DNA of 64,000 nucleotides, from positions 1,736,001 through 1,800,000 of the forward strand of contig NZ_CP007501.1 in the NCBI RefSeq assembly GCF_000973625.1. The letters run 5' to 3'. Origin of the DNA: Polynucleobacter duraquae (GTDB taxonomy: Bacteria; Pseudomonadota; Gammaproteobacteria; Burkholderiales; Burkholderiaceae). Below the pieces are notes generated by a model. The model was not told the origin of the DNA and did no database searches. It worked only from the letters and a program-made list of their open reading frames with translations. Position numbers and translations under genes: made by a program. This document shows, one piece after another, positions 42,136-51,314 of this stretch. How positions within the stretch are numbered: the stretch's first letter is position 1; each line of letters begins with the position of its first letter.

Positions 42136-43305
42136 TTATTTGTTTTTCGCAACAGCAGCAACTACCTTAGTAGCAGCTTCCGCCATTGAATCGGCGCTAA
42201 TGATTGGCAAACCAGAGTCTGCAAGAATCTTCTTGCCCAACTCTTCATTGGTACCCTTCATGCGCACGACCAAAGGTACAGTCAAGTTCACCGCCTTACA
42301 TGCCGTAACCACGCCATCAGCAATCACGTCGCACCGCATAATGCCACCGAAAATATTTACCAAAATTGCTTCAACGCTCTTGTTCTTGAGCATGATCTTG
42401 AAAGCTTCTGTTACTTTCTCTGCAGTTGCGCCACCACCAACGTCCAGGAAGTTTGCTGGCTCACCACCAAACAACTTGATGGTATCCATCGTAGCCATTG
42501 CTAAGCCAGCACCATTGACTAAGCAACCAATATTGCCGTCAAGAGAAATGTAGGCTAAGTCAAACTTAGAGGCCTCGATCTCTGCCGCGTCTTCTTCATC
42601 GATATCGCGATAAGCTACGATTTCTGGATGACGATACAAAGCATTAGGATCAAAATTAAATTTGGCATCAAGTGCCTTGATCTTGCCATTACCTTCAAGA
42701 ATCAAAGGGTTGATCTCCACCAATGAAGCATCGGTTTCCCAATAAGTTTTGTACAAGTTTTTAAACACGTCACTTGCCATTGGAATAGAGGCATCTGGAA
42801 CGCCAATGCCTTTCGCAATGATCTGACAGTCAGCATCAGTCAAACCAATTAATGGATCAACAAACACTTTAATAATTTTTTCTGGATGAGATTCTGCAAC
42901 CTCTTCAATATCCATGCCACCTTCACTTGAAGCCATGATGACATTCTTCTGTGTGCCGCGGTCAGTAACGATACTGAAGTAATACTCTTTTTTGATGTCT
43001 GCACCATCTTCAATTAAGAGACGATTTACTTTTTGACCCTCTGGGCCTGTTTGATGTGTTTTTAACTGCATACCCAAAATTTCTGAAGCGTATTTTTTCA
43101 CTTCGTCCATGCTGCGGGCTAATTTCACACCACCACCTTTTCCTCGACCACCTGCATGAATTTGTGCCTTAACAACCCATACTGGGCCACCTAGCTTTTC
43201 GGCAGCTTTAATTGCCTCATCAACAGTAAATGCAGGGATGCCGTTTGGAACAGGCACATTAAATTGGCGTAGTAATTCTTTGCCTTGGTACTCGTGAATT
43301 TTCAT
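42136..43305 (-). CDS. sucC: Succinate-CoA ligase subunit beta
   Basis: ATP-grasp subunit of succinyl-CoA synthetase. The 389-aa product begins [20 protein letters not shown] and contains [47 protein letters not shown] and [11 protein letters not shown]. First gene of sucC-sucD. The 158 bases up to recX hold no gene that I can see. Confidence 0.97.
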   Translation of the reverse strand: MKIHEYQGKELLRQFNVPVPNGIPAFTVDEAIKAAEKLGGPVWVVKAQIHAGGRGKGGGVKLARSMDEVKKYASEILGMQLKTHQTGPEGQKVNRLLIEDGADIKKEYYFSIVTDRGTQKNVIMASSEGGMDIEEVAESHPEKIIKVFVDPLIGLTDADCQIIAKGIGVPDASIPMASDVFKNLYKTYWETDASLVEINPLILEGNGKIKALDAKFNFDPNALYRHPEIVAYRDIDEEDAAEIEASKFDLAYISLDGNIGCLVNGAGLAMATMDTIKLFGGEPANFLDVGGGATAEKVTEAFKIMLKNKSVEAILVNIFGGIMRCDVIADGVVTACKAVNLTVPLVVRMKGTNEELGKKILADSGLPIISADSMAEAATKVVAAVAKNK

Positions 43306-43463
43306 TATTACTCCCGAAACGATATCTTTTTAGCAAGCGATGAGGATTAGTAAAACCGAATTAACCTGGTTTACCTATTTGAGTAAACGGTAGTGGTTTA
43401 GCCGACTTTATAAGTCTATCATGCTGCAATGCGGCATCATGACCTATCTGCTCCGTAATTGCC

Positions 43464-44000
43464 CTAACTTGAGCGTCCCGCAACCACCTTAGACACCACA
43501 TCCGAACTAAAGCCCTTAGAGGCTAGAAAGCGATATTGACGAGCCCGCTCCTTTTGCTCTGTTGCTACAGCTCCAAATTTACGTAACCACAATTCATGAG
43601 CACGCTGGTATTCGGTCTCTTTGAGCTTTCTGAGAAGATTTATCGTCTTTGCGCTGTCCACACCAGCCTGGGTGAGCTCATCCTGTATTTTTCGGGTGCC
43701 AAACCGCTCGCTACGACGCCTAACAAGGGCCTCTGCAAAGCGCTCATCAGAAAGCCATCCCCGGGCCTCAAAGTCATCTAAGACAGCCTCAATCTGAACA
43801 TTTAAGGGATTGGTTTGTGCAATCTCCTCAGAATCCTCCTCGGCAGGCTTAAGCTTCAACATCCTTGCTGCTGACTCTTCAAGCTTTGCTGCAAGCCCCT
43901 TGCGGCTGTACTCTCGCATAGATAAAAGGCGCAAAGCCCGAGCTTTGAGACTCGGGCTTTGTTTTTTCTTTTTTTGAACGGTGCTACCTAGCTCTGACAT
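43464..44000 (-). CDS. recX: RecA regulator RecX
   Basis: Small helical protein that binds RecA filaments and limits their growth. The 178-aa product has the family repeats: LKARALRLLSMREYSRKGLAAKL, the DFEARGWLSDERFAEALVRRR segment and YRFLASKGFSSDVVSKVV near the end. It starts seven bases after the recA stop on the same strand, the usual arrangement, so it is induced with recA in the SOS response. Confidence 0.93.
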   Translation of the reverse strand: MSELGSTVQKKKKQSPSLKARALRLLSMREYSRKGLAAKLEESAARMLKLKPAEEDSEEIAQTNPLNVQIEAVLDDFEARGWLSDERFAEALVRRRSERFGTRKIQDELTQAGVDSAKTINLLRKLKETEYQRAHELWLRKFGAVATEQKERARQYRFLASKGFSSDVVSKVVAGRSS

Positions 44001-44007
44001 CGAAGAA

Positions 44008-45096
44008 TTACGCTTCCTCTTCTTCGCTCAGAACGTCGCTCACTATAGCTGTGCCAGTCTTTACTCCCAATTTCGCACGAATCTTGGCCTCAATATCTTG
44101 GGCAATGGCTGGATTCTCTTTCAAGAACTCACGCACATTGTCTTTACCTTGACCAATACGATCACCGTTATAAGCATACCAAGAGCCTGACTTTTCAACG
44201 ATATCAGCCTCAACACCCATATCGATAATTTCACCTTCTCGAGAAATTCCAGCGCCGTACATGATGTCAAAGATTGCCTCGCGGAATGGCGGAGATACCT
44301 TGTTCTTGACCACTTTAACGCGAGTCTCGTTACCAACAACTTCATCGCCCTTCTTGATACTGCCGATACGACGAATATCTAAACGCATAGAGGCGTAGAA
44401 CTTCAGTGCATTACCACCGGTTGTAGTTTCAGGTGAACCAAACATCACGCCAATTTTCATACGGATTTGGTTAATAAAGATTACTGTTGTATTAGTACGC
44501 TTGATTGCACCAGTCAATTTACGTAAAGCTTGACTCATCAGACGGGCTTGAAGGCCAGGCAATGAATCACCCATATCACCCTCAATCTCCGCCCTTGGAA
44601 CTAAGGCCGCTACAGAGTCAATCACAATTAAATCGATAGAGCCTGAACGCACCAAAGCGTCTGCAATTTCTAATGCTTGCTCGCCAGTATCTGGCTGCGA
44701 GATCAACAGGTTGTTCACATCCACACCTAAGCGTGAAGCGTACTGAACATCTAAAGCATGTTCCGCATCAATGAATGCACAAGTTCCACCAATCTTTTGC
44801 ATTTCTGCAATCGCATGCAAAGTCAGCGTGGTCTTACCTGAAGATTCCGGTCCGTAAATCTCAATGACGCGCCCACGCGCCAAACCACCCACTCCAAGTG
44901 CAATATCTAAGCCCAATGAGCCGCTAGAAACTACCTGAATATCTTGATGGATTTCTGCATCGCCCAATCTCATGATTGAGCCCTTGCCAAATTGTTTCTC
45001 AATTTGTGCTAAAGCTGCAGTTAATGCTTTTTGCTTGTCTCCACTCATACCGTCAAATTCGGATGATGCTGATTTTCTTTTATCGTCTAAGGCCAT
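44008..45096 (-). CDS. recA: Recombinase RecA
   Basis: DNA strand-exchange ATPase and co-protease for LexA. Walker A is GPESSGKTT; other motifs are [28 protein letters not shown] and the L2 loop region [15 protein letters not shown] place the start at 45096 ([14 protein letters not shown], 362 aa) because AAGGGAGCG lies just upstream and this N-terminus fits RecA. An in-frame ATG at 45159 would add 21 Ser/Asn/Lys-rich residues. Controlled by the LexA box 70 bases upstream; recX follows. Confidence 0.98.
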   Translation of the reverse strand: MALDDKRKSASSEFDGMSGDKQKALTAALAQIEKQFGKGSIMRLGDAEIHQDIQVVSSGSLGLDIALGVGGLARGRVIEIYGPESSGKTTLTLHAIAEMQKIGGTCAFIDAEHALDVQYASRLGVDVNNLLISQPDTGEQALEIADALVRSGSIDLIVIDSVAALVPRAEIEGDMGDSLPGLQARLMSQALRKLTGAIKRTNTTVIFINQIRMKIGVMFGSPETTTGGNALKFYASMRLDIRRIGSIKKGDEVVGNETRVKVVKNKVSPPFREAIFDIMYGAGISREGEIIDMGVEADIVEKSGSWYAYNGDRIGQGKDNVREFLKENPAIAQDIEAKIRAKLGVKTGTAIVSDVLSEEEEA

Positions 45097-45164
45097 ATAC
45101 GCTCCCTTTTCGCTATTTGTTGAGCTATTTTTTGAGTTTTTTGAGTTTTTCGTTAACATGGGGT

Positions 45165-45184
45165 TACTGTATATAAAAACAGTA
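45165..45184 (-). promoter_or_regulatory. LexA (SOS) box upstream of recA
   Basis: CTGT-N8-ACAG within a longer symmetric TACTG...CAGTA, an exact match to the gammaproteobacterial-type SOS box. On the recA strand TTGCAA lies just upstream as a possible -35 and the AT-rich centre of the box would overlap the -10, the normal geometry for LexA repression. Confidence 0.92.
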
Positions 45185-45212
45185 CTATTTGCAAGTAGCT
45201 TTTGAAAAGAAT

Positions 45213-45746
45213 TTACTGATTCTGTCGTAGATTTGCACTTACATGACGGTTATGCCAATGGAAAAATAGTGGCATAGCAACACCCCATACGATTGCTAAG
45301 AGGATGAGACCACCTAACTGTCCATTGGGGCCCCATGAACCCGCCCCCATGCGGATGCCTGCTTCATAAGACATTGGACCGGCTATTGCCCCTAAAACCG
45401 CCCCCAACCATGGTCTGCCACGTAACCAAGATAAAGATCCACTAACAGTACTAGCTACCAATGCCCATAGGGTCCACATCCAAATGGGGGATAAGTGGGC
45501 ACTAGGCCAAGCGTCATTAAAGTACAAAAAGCCCATGTTAGCTATAAGTGTGTCAGCACTCACTCCAAATATAACTGCTTTGAATATTAGCTTTAGCTCT
45601 GACTTAGAGTTTTCTGAGCGCAAAATATGTATCGCAAGATATAAAAGGGTGCCAATGACAGGCCATAAAACCTGCTCATTGGCTGCGCCAATAATGCAAG
45701 CAAACCAACCCATCTGAAAGAGTATGAAATTCCAAAATTTAGACAT
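45213..45746 (-). CDS. DUF2878 family membrane protein
   Basis: A 177-aa inner-membrane protein with about five to six hydrophobic segments, including [26 protein letters not shown] sequence at the N-terminus and the conserved loop PLSYEAG-like [15 protein letters not shown] near residue 125. This matches the DUF2878 family, whose role is unknown. It sits upstream of the recA control region and may be transcribed alone. GC and codon use look like its neighbours. Confidence 0.8.
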   Translation of the reverse strand: MSKFWNFILFQMGWFACIIGAANEQVLWPVIGTLLYLAIHILRSENSKSELKLIFKAVIFGVSADTLIANMGFLYFNDAWPSAHLSPIWMWTLWALVASTVSGSLSWLRGRPWLGAVLGAIAGPMSYEAGIRMGAGSWGPNGQLGGLILLAIVWGVAMPLFFHWHNRHVSANLRQNQ

Positions 45747-45817
45747 ATTTTCATTTTATCCGCAAAGAAAAAGGTCATGACCAAGGGGTCATGAACTTAA
45801 ATCTGCTGGGCTGACGC

Positions 45818-47077
45818 TTAGATAAATCGAAATGCGATGATGGCAATAATCGTTGGCGGTAACGCATATAGAAATAAATAGAGAGGACTAATCGCACCTT
45901 CTTCAAAGCTCGGCTTAAGAATGGAAAAACCTGCGGGATTTGGGGCGTTGGCAATCACTGTTAAGCCGCCACCAGTGAGAGCGCCCGAAACTAATGAGTA
46001 CTTAAATTCATCAGAGAGCCCATCAACCAGCGACCCTAAATAGGTAAGCGCAGCATTATCGGTCACTGCGGTAAGAACGGTGGCACCGTAATAAACCGAC
46101 GTTGAATCTAAATTGACTAGAAGGGATTGCAACCACCATTTTTGTTGCCCACCTAAGACAACAAGACCCGCCAAGAAAAATGCTACCAATAAACTTTCAC
46201 GAATAATCAACTTATTTTGGTAACGAGCGTAAGCTGCTGTGTAGCCCACAAAGAACAAAAATAAGCCCATAAATAAAACTGAGTGGTGAACTGAGATCAC
46301 TACTCCAACTAAAAATGCTAAATGGATTGCAATGACGCCGAAAGGAATCGCATCAATTTTTTTCTCGTTGGGTTCGATTCTAAAAGCATTTAACTCTTTA
46401 AAGAAGATTAATACGAGTAAGGCAGAATTAGTTGCAACTGCCAGTGCAGAGCGCCAGCCAAAGTTTTGGAGCATAAACAAAAGATCCCAATTCCAGGTGG
46501 TCGCAACCATCAGGATAGGAGGGGCTGCATAAGGAGTTAATGCGCCGCCAATAGAAATATTCACAAACAATACCGCCAGCGCTGCATACATGAGCTTTGG
46601 TGAAATATGTTTTGAAAAATAGTAATTGCGTAAAAGTAAGGCTGCAACCGTCATGGCCGCTGGTTCCGTGATGAATGAACCGAGCAAGGGTACTAGCGTA
46701 AGTGTGACCCACAAAAATCCTACCGACTTATTGAGGGGCAGTAAAGCAGTTACACGTAACACCAAGAAAAGACAAAACTCTAAAACTGGTTTACTTGCTG
46801 CGATGATCATGATTACAAAGACAAATAGCGGCTCGGTAAAGTTCAGTTTCTCAAGATAGGCGATAGTCGCATCATGTCCGGTATGAACAAAAAAGAAGGA
46901 AACCAACACCATCGCCCAAAAACCAAATACCACTTCAACCTCGCCAAGCAAATGCCAAATACCCGAATGATTTGGATATCTATGTGCTAGACCCTCAAAA
47001 AACTTGGTTGAGAAAGTATGCAATACCGCCACTGCAAAAATAGCGCTACTGACTATATTGATTGTGCTTGGATTCAT
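45818..47077 (-). CDS. Putative Na+/H+ antiporter (DUF1504/Na_H_antiport_2-like)
   Basis: A 419-aa polytopic protein with roughly 11-12 spans. It resembles the ion-transporter superfamily proteins annotated as putative Na+/H+ antiporters: LLGEVEVVFGFWAMVLV near residue 45, SFITEPAAMTVAALLLR and the paired TAVTDNAALTYLGSLV with GGGLTVIANAPNPAG in the second half. The polar residues in broken helices fit ion exchange. Transported ion not proven. It stands alone, followed by no clear terminator of its own. Confidence 0.78.
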   Translation of the reverse strand: MNPSTINIVSSAIFAVAVLHTFSTKFFEGLAHRYPNHSGIWHLLGEVEVVFGFWAMVLVSFFFVHTGHDATIAYLEKLNFTEPLFVFVIMIIAASKPVLEFCLFLVLRVTALLPLNKSVGFLWVTLTLVPLLGSFITEPAAMTVAALLLRNYYFSKHISPKLMYAALAVLFVNISIGGALTPYAAPPILMVATTWNWDLLFMLQNFGWRSALAVATNSALLVLIFFKELNAFRIEPNEKKIDAIPFGVIAIHLAFLVGVVISVHHSVLFMGLFLFFVGYTAAYARYQNKLIIRESLLVAFFLAGLVVLGGQQKWWLQSLLVNLDSTSVYYGATVLTAVTDNAALTYLGSLVDGLSDEFKYSLVSGALTGGGLTVIANAPNPAGFSILKPSFEEGAISPLYLFLYALPPTIIAIIAFRFI

Positions 47078-47136
47078 ACTAATAAGTATAAAGATGAAAC
47101 CTAATTACGGAGGGCTCTAAATCATTTTTTGGGTAA

Positions 47137-47166
47137 AAAAAACCCGCTCCGTAGAGCGGGTTTTTT
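47137..47166 (-). terminator. Rho-independent terminator after the symporter gene
   Basis: CCCGCTC / GAGCGGG with loop CGTA, flanked by A and T runs; a strong, probably bidirectional hairpin 31 bases past the symporter stop. Confidence 0.92.
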
Positions 47167-47196
47167 AATTCCGAAAATTCGGATCTAACTTACTGC

Positions 47197-49329
47197 TTAT
47201 GCTTTTACATCACCGCGTAGGGTTGGATAACGTACGTTATCAATCAACTCTTGAATATCTTTACGTGGAGCAGGTGTAACCAAGCTCACCAAGATAATCG
47301 CAGCAAAACCAACTGGTACACCAAAAATACCAGCAGAGATTGGTGCAATACCGTACCAAAGCTCAACAGGCGAGGTTACATCAAATACTGTACGTAACCA
47401 AGGTTGGGTCATGATCATGTAGTAAGCAGTGACTGCCAAACCAAGAACCATACCTACGCAAGCACCTGCTTTATTTGCACGTTTCCAGAAAATACCGAGG
47501 GTAAGTGCCGGGAAGAACGATGCAGCAGCAAAGGAGAATGCAGCGCCCACTAAGAACAAGATGTCAGCCGGTTTCTGGGCAGCCACATATGCAGCAGCCA
47601 GAGCTACGACTAACAAGAGTGCTTTAGAAATCAAAACACGGGTGCTAGCAGGAGCATTAGGGTTGATCATTTTGTAGTAGAGGTCGTGTGACAAGGCGTT
47701 AGCAATCGTCAGCAATAGTCCGTCTGCTGTTGACAGCGCAGCAGCCAAACCACCAGCAGCAACCATGCCTGAGATCACGTATGGCAAACCACCGATTTCT
47801 GGGGTTGCCAGAACGATGATGTCACCACCAATAGTCATTTCAGCCAACTGGAAAATACCGTCCTTATTCACGTCAGCTACCGATAGCAGGGCGGCATCCA
47901 CTTTATTCCACTGCGCGATCCAGGCCGGCAGTTGATCAAATGACGTTCCGACCAAGACCGTGAAGATCTCATACTTAACCAATACCGCCAAAGCAGGTGC
48001 AGTGAAGTACAGCAAGAAGATGAAGAACAAGGACCATGTCACAGACTCACGCGCTTGCTTCACCGACGGAGTCGTGTAGAAGCGCATCAGAATATGTGGC
48101 AATGCCGCTGTACCCACCATCAAACAGAAGATCAATGCTAAGAAGTTACGGCGTGATGTGTCATAAGCCGTTTTTGCCTTTTCATCACCATTAGGATCAC
48201 CCGCAAACTGCTGAGCATGGCGTGGCATATTCGCAAGCGGCTTAGCGCGATTCTCTGCGCCAGTTTTGCCCGCTGTCCAAGCCTTTTTAGCAGCAGCCTC
48301 ATCCTTAGGAACGGCAGCCAGTGCTTTTTCAGCAGCGGCAAGATCAGCCGCTGGTGCATTAGCCGCTTTCAGCTCAGCTACTTTTGCCTCAGCAGCTGCT
48401 TTATCAGCAGCAAGTGCAGCAGGAACGTCTTTTAATTTTTCACCAAAAGCGTCAGCGCGGGCTTTGAAAATCGCGCGTACTTCTAACTCTTTTGGATCTT
48501 TAATTAATTCCGCTTCTTTAGCTGTTACTTTTTCCAACTGGTATCCATAGACAACCTGTGGAATTGGGACGTTCGTTTGCTTTACTGACAACCAAACCAC
48601 TGGAATCAAGTAAGCAATGATCAAGATGATGTACTGGGCCACTTGAGTCCAAGTAACTGCACGCATACCACCTAAGAACGAACAAACCAAAATACCAGCC
48701 AAGCCCACGAAAATACCAATTTCAAATGGGATACCAGCTAAACGGGTAGTAATCAAACCAACGCCGTAAATCTGCGCAACCACATAAACGAAGGAGCACA
48801 AGATTGCGGCGAAAATTCCGATGAAGCGTGGAAGATTACCGTCATAGCGTGCACCCAAGAAGTCTGGGATTGTGAACTGACCGAATTTACGCAGGTAAGG
48901 GGCTAAGAACAAAGCCACTAAACAGTAGCCGCCTGTCCCACCCATAATAAAGGCCAAACCGCCGTAACCAGTTAGGTACAAAGTTCCCGCCATACCGATA
49001 AACGACGCGGCTGACATCCAGTCAGCACCCGTTGCCATACCGTTATAGACCGCTGGTACGCGACGTCCGGCCACATAATATTCCGCAGCATCATTGGTTC
49101 GACTCATTACACCAATACCGGCGTAGAGTAAAACTGTTGCGCCCAAGAATACGTAACCGATCATGGCACGACTGAGGCCCATTTGCTCAGCAATTCCCAG
49201 CACTATAACGAACGCAATAAAGCCTCCGGTATACCAGGTGTAAATCTTATTTAAGCCTTTTTTAAAGTCGGCATTACTACCGCCGCCGCCAAACATACTT
49301 CCATCACTACTAGGTGTCATTCCGGCCAT
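47197..49329 (-). CDS. Sodium:solute symporter (ActP-like, VC_2705 type) with a large hydrophilic insert
   Basis: A 710-aa sodium/solute symporter family protein with about 13 spans. Family signs are AAEYYVAGRRVPAVYNGMATGADWMSAASFIG (in part), the GGMRAVTWTQVAQYIIL segment and AAALSTADGLLLTIANALSHDLYY. Relatives that pair with DUF4212 proteins are annotated as acetate/organic-acid carriers. Residues about 265-390 form a hydrophilic insert that is rich in Ala, Lys and Glu and looks like a helical hairpin, absent from the E. coli ActP as I recall it. It starts two bases after the DUF4212 gene. Substrate is inferred, not shown. Confidence 0.88.
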   Translation of the reverse strand: MAGMTPSSDGSMFGGGGSNADFKKGLNKIYTWYTGGFIAFVIVLGIAEQMGLSRAMIGYVFLGATVLLYAGIGVMSRTNDAAEYYVAGRRVPAVYNGMATGADWMSAASFIGMAGTLYLTGYGGLAFIMGGTGGYCLVALFLAPYLRKFGQFTIPDFLGARYDGNLPRFIGIFAAILCSFVYVVAQIYGVGLITTRLAGIPFEIGIFVGLAGILVCSFLGGMRAVTWTQVAQYIILIIAYLIPVVWLSVKQTNVPIPQVVYGYQLEKVTAKEAELIKDPKELEVRAIFKARADAFGEKLKDVPAALAADKAAAEAKVAELKAANAPAADLAAAEKALAAVPKDEAAAKKAWTAGKTGAENRAKPLANMPRHAQQFAGDPNGDEKAKTAYDTSRRNFLALIFCLMVGTAALPHILMRFYTTPSVKQARESVTWSLFFIFLLYFTAPALAVLVKYEIFTVLVGTSFDQLPAWIAQWNKVDAALLSVADVNKDGIFQLAEMTIGGDIIVLATPEIGGLPYVISGMVAAGGLAAALSTADGLLLTIANALSHDLYYKMINPNAPASTRVLISKALLLVVALAAAYVAAQKPADILFLVGAAFSFAAASFFPALTLGIFWKRANKAGACVGMVLGLAVTAYYMIMTQPWLRTVFDVTSPVELWYGIAPISAGIFGVPVGFAAIILVSLVTPAPRKDIQELIDNVRYPTLRGDVKA

Positions 49330-49331
49330 GA

Positions 49332-49595
49332 TTAATCTTCCTCCACTTCAGCACAACCATATTCTTTATCAAGATTGTTCATGTAGTGCGCATAGTAGGC
49401 AATAATTAGAACGTAAATCACCAATGATCCCTGTGCCCCAACCCAAAAGCTAAACGGCCAGCCAAAAAAGTCGAAATTCAGGTCGCGGGCAAAATATCCC
49501 ACAACAAAGGTCACAACAAACCAAATGGCTAACAAGAATGCCGTCATCCTCAGGTTTTTTTGCCAATATTGCTTATGCGATTCTGTTAATTGCAT
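49332..49595 (-). CDS. DUF4212 small membrane subunit
   Basis: An 87-aa protein with two hydrophobic spans (about residues 17-38 and 50-70) and the family pattern YWQKNLRMTAFLLAIWFVVTF ... GWPFSFWVGAQGSLVIYV, in part. DUF4212 proteins are encoded directly before VC_2705-type symporters and are thought to be small partner subunits, like YjcH next to ActP. Here the symporter begins two bases after its stop, so the two are surely co-translated. Confidence 0.92.
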   Translation of the reverse strand: MQLTESHKQYWQKNLRMTAFLLAIWFVVTFVVGYFARDLNFDFFGWPFSFWVGAQGSLVIYVLIIAYYAHYMNNLDKEYGCAEVEED

Positions 49596-49662
49596 AACAG
49601 TTTCTCCCTCAAGTTAATAAAATACTTCTAAAACAATTGCCTTCAACTAAACAAAAACTACT

Positions 49663-50238
49663 CTAAGCAGTCAAACCGGTTTCCTGCTCCAACTGCTTTG
49701 CAAATTTGGGTTCAAACTGCTTTAAGTGACCAATAATTTTGGTAGCCTCATCAGGCTGGTTGCGCTCAACATAAATCCGCGCGAGTTGATACCAAGCGTA
49801 AGGACTCATGGGCTGCATTTGAGTATTTTTCTTGAGCGCTTTAATGGCCTCATCAAAGCGTTGTAGTTGAATCAGAACCAAGCCCAGACCGTACCAAGCT
49901 TGATCTAAATTTTCATTGAGCTTGATGGCTTGCCGAAAGCTATGTTCAGCATCCTGAATTTGACCGACTTCCTCTTGTAAAAAGCCGAGGTTATACCAAA
50001 CGGCTGCTGTGACGTCTGGGGACGACATGAGTCGCTTGTAATCTGAAATTGCGCCCTCTTTATCACCGCACTCTGTTTTCATAAAAGCGAGGCTATTAAT
50101 TACATAAGCATCATTTGGAAACTGCTTGAGCATTTCCTCAAACACTTCCATGGCCTGTTTTTTCATACCAAGCACTATCATGGCAGTGGCACGCCACTTC
50201 AATAAATGCCAATCTAAAGGATGTTTAGTTATTGACAT
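49663..50238 (-). CDS. Tetratricopeptide repeat protein
   Basis: A 191-aa soluble protein made of about four to five TPR units: for example KQAMEVFEEMLKQFPNDAYV, AAVWYNLGFLQEEVGQIQDA and QAWYGLGLVLIQLQRFDEA. TPRs bind other proteins; the partner is unknown. Its start overlaps the end of the small membrane-protein gene upstream by 10 bases, and the DUF4212 gene follows after 67 bases. The position suggests a role in the symporter cluster. Confidence 0.87.
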   Translation of the reverse strand: MSITKHPLDWHLLKWRATAMIVLGMKKQAMEVFEEMLKQFPNDAYVINSLAFMKTECGDKEGAISDYKRLMSSPDVTAAVWYNLGFLQEEVGQIQDAEHSFRQAIKLNENLDQAWYGLGLVLIQLQRFDEAIKALKKNTQMQPMSPYAWYQLARIYVERNQPDEATKIIGHLKQFEPKFAKQLEQETGLTA

Positions 50239-50537
50239 GCTTCAATTCCAATCGTGAGACAGTGCTCAATCTTTGCTAGGGTCACCGCTATGTAAAGAAT
50301 ACCGACAATGCAAAATGCCACAAAGGGGACTTGGCTATCAACAATTTGCTTTGGTGATATGAGGCGTGCGAGTAAGGTCCAGGGTTTATTCACCATGCCG
50401 ATTAGTTGATAAAACAAATTGGTATGCCTACCTTGCCCAGCTAGAACATAAAGCAAGCCTTGACCAGCTAGGCCAAGTCCGCCAATGTATAAAAGCAATT
50501 GAGCGATATTTAAAAATAGAAGCACCAAAATCCCCAA
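50229..50537 (-). CDS. Small membrane protein of unknown function
   Basis: A 102-aa protein with two strong hydrophobic segments (about residues 2-31 and 68-90) joined by a basic loop LIGMVNKPWTLLARLISPK that could lie on the cytoplasmic face. I do not recognise a named family, although the layout recalls small YggT-like proteins. The frame starts with TTG and has no clear ribosome site, so the true start is open. It overlaps the TPR gene by 10 bases, indicating coupling. Confidence 0.68.
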   Translation of the reverse strand: MGILVLLFLNIAQLLLYIGGLGLAGQGLLYVLAGQGRHTNLFYQLIGMVNKPWTLLARLISPKQIVDSQVPFVAFCIVGILYIAVTLAKIEHCLTIGIEACQ

Positions 50538-50645
50538 GAATTAATTTTTGTAATTATTCGTGATTATGTAATCTTTATTTAGCCTGCTATATGGGTGCTT
50601 TCCCTTATAAAACCCCACTAAATCAAAGGTTTATTGGGTACTTTT

Positions 50646-51311
50646 TTAACGTGGTATCCAGTTAGTTTGACGGCTAATACTCCTTAAGCTAGCCCAAGAA
50701 TTCGCCTCTTTTATGAGACTGGGCCATAGGCGCATCAATAGCTCTGCTGTAGCGAAGGTATCTGCTGCAGCTTGGTGGCGGATGGTGCACTTAATCCCAA
50801 AATGGCTCAACCACTCATCAAGCGATTTGATTCTAGGGTTTGCCCCAGTAATCTTGGCAAGCGGTTCAATATCTAGCCATTCATTTTGTAAGGGCTTGAG
50901 GCCAAATAAGGAATAGGCTCGATTAATCATTGCCTCATCAAAAGCGGCATGAAATGCCAATAAGGGGCAATTGCCTACCCACTGCCTAAACTCCTCTAAA
51001 ACCTCCAATGGTGGCCTACCTGCAGACTGCGCCTGCGCCCCAATGTGATGAATCAAAATATTGCCTTTATCGCTGGGCAACTCTTGCTTGAGAACAGCTT
51101 CATAGCTATCCCCAATAACGATGGATACGCGCTTAAAGTCAGAACTCACTTCTACTGCAACTGCGGCAATGGCAAGCAGACGATCCGAATAGGGATTGAG
51201 CCCACTGGTTTCAGTATCCAGCACGACCCAACGCTGAGATTCAGGTTGAGCGCTCTTAAACAGCCGGCGCATGCCATCGAATAACGGCAAGCCTCTAAAG
51301 TGAGTCAACAT
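50646..51311 (-). CDS. DEDDh 3'-5' exonuclease, DNA polymerase III epsilon-like
   Basis: A 221-aa exonuclease of the DnaQ superfamily. Exo I is VVLDTETSGLNP, Exo II lies in LLAFHAAFDEAMIN, and Exo III is HQAAADTFATAELL with the catalytic His and Asp, so all DEDDh residues appear present. It is not the replicative epsilon subunit, which carries a polymerase-binding tail. It begins three bases after the cNMP/CBS/DUF294 gene; this pair is conserved next to VC_2705-type symporters in many proteobacteria. Confidence 0.88.
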   Translation of the reverse strand: MLTHFRGLPLFDGMRRLFKSAQPESQRWVVLDTETSGLNPYSDRLLAIAAVAVEVSSDFKRVSIVIGDSYEAVLKQELPSDKGNILIHHIGAQAQSAGRPPLEVLEEFRQWVGNCPLLAFHAAFDEAMINRAYSLFGLKPLQNEWLDIEPLAKITGANPRIKSLDEWLSHFGIKCTIRHQAAADTFATAELLMRLWPSLIKEANSWASLRSISRQTNWIPR

Positions 51312-51314
51312 AGA

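Noticed and set aside
41774..42553. Long plus-strand open frame of 259 codons across the sucC/sucD junction
   Set aside because: It is fully antisense to two firmly identified TCA-cycle genes and its translation has no recognisable domain; codon bias on the opposite strand explains the absence of stops.
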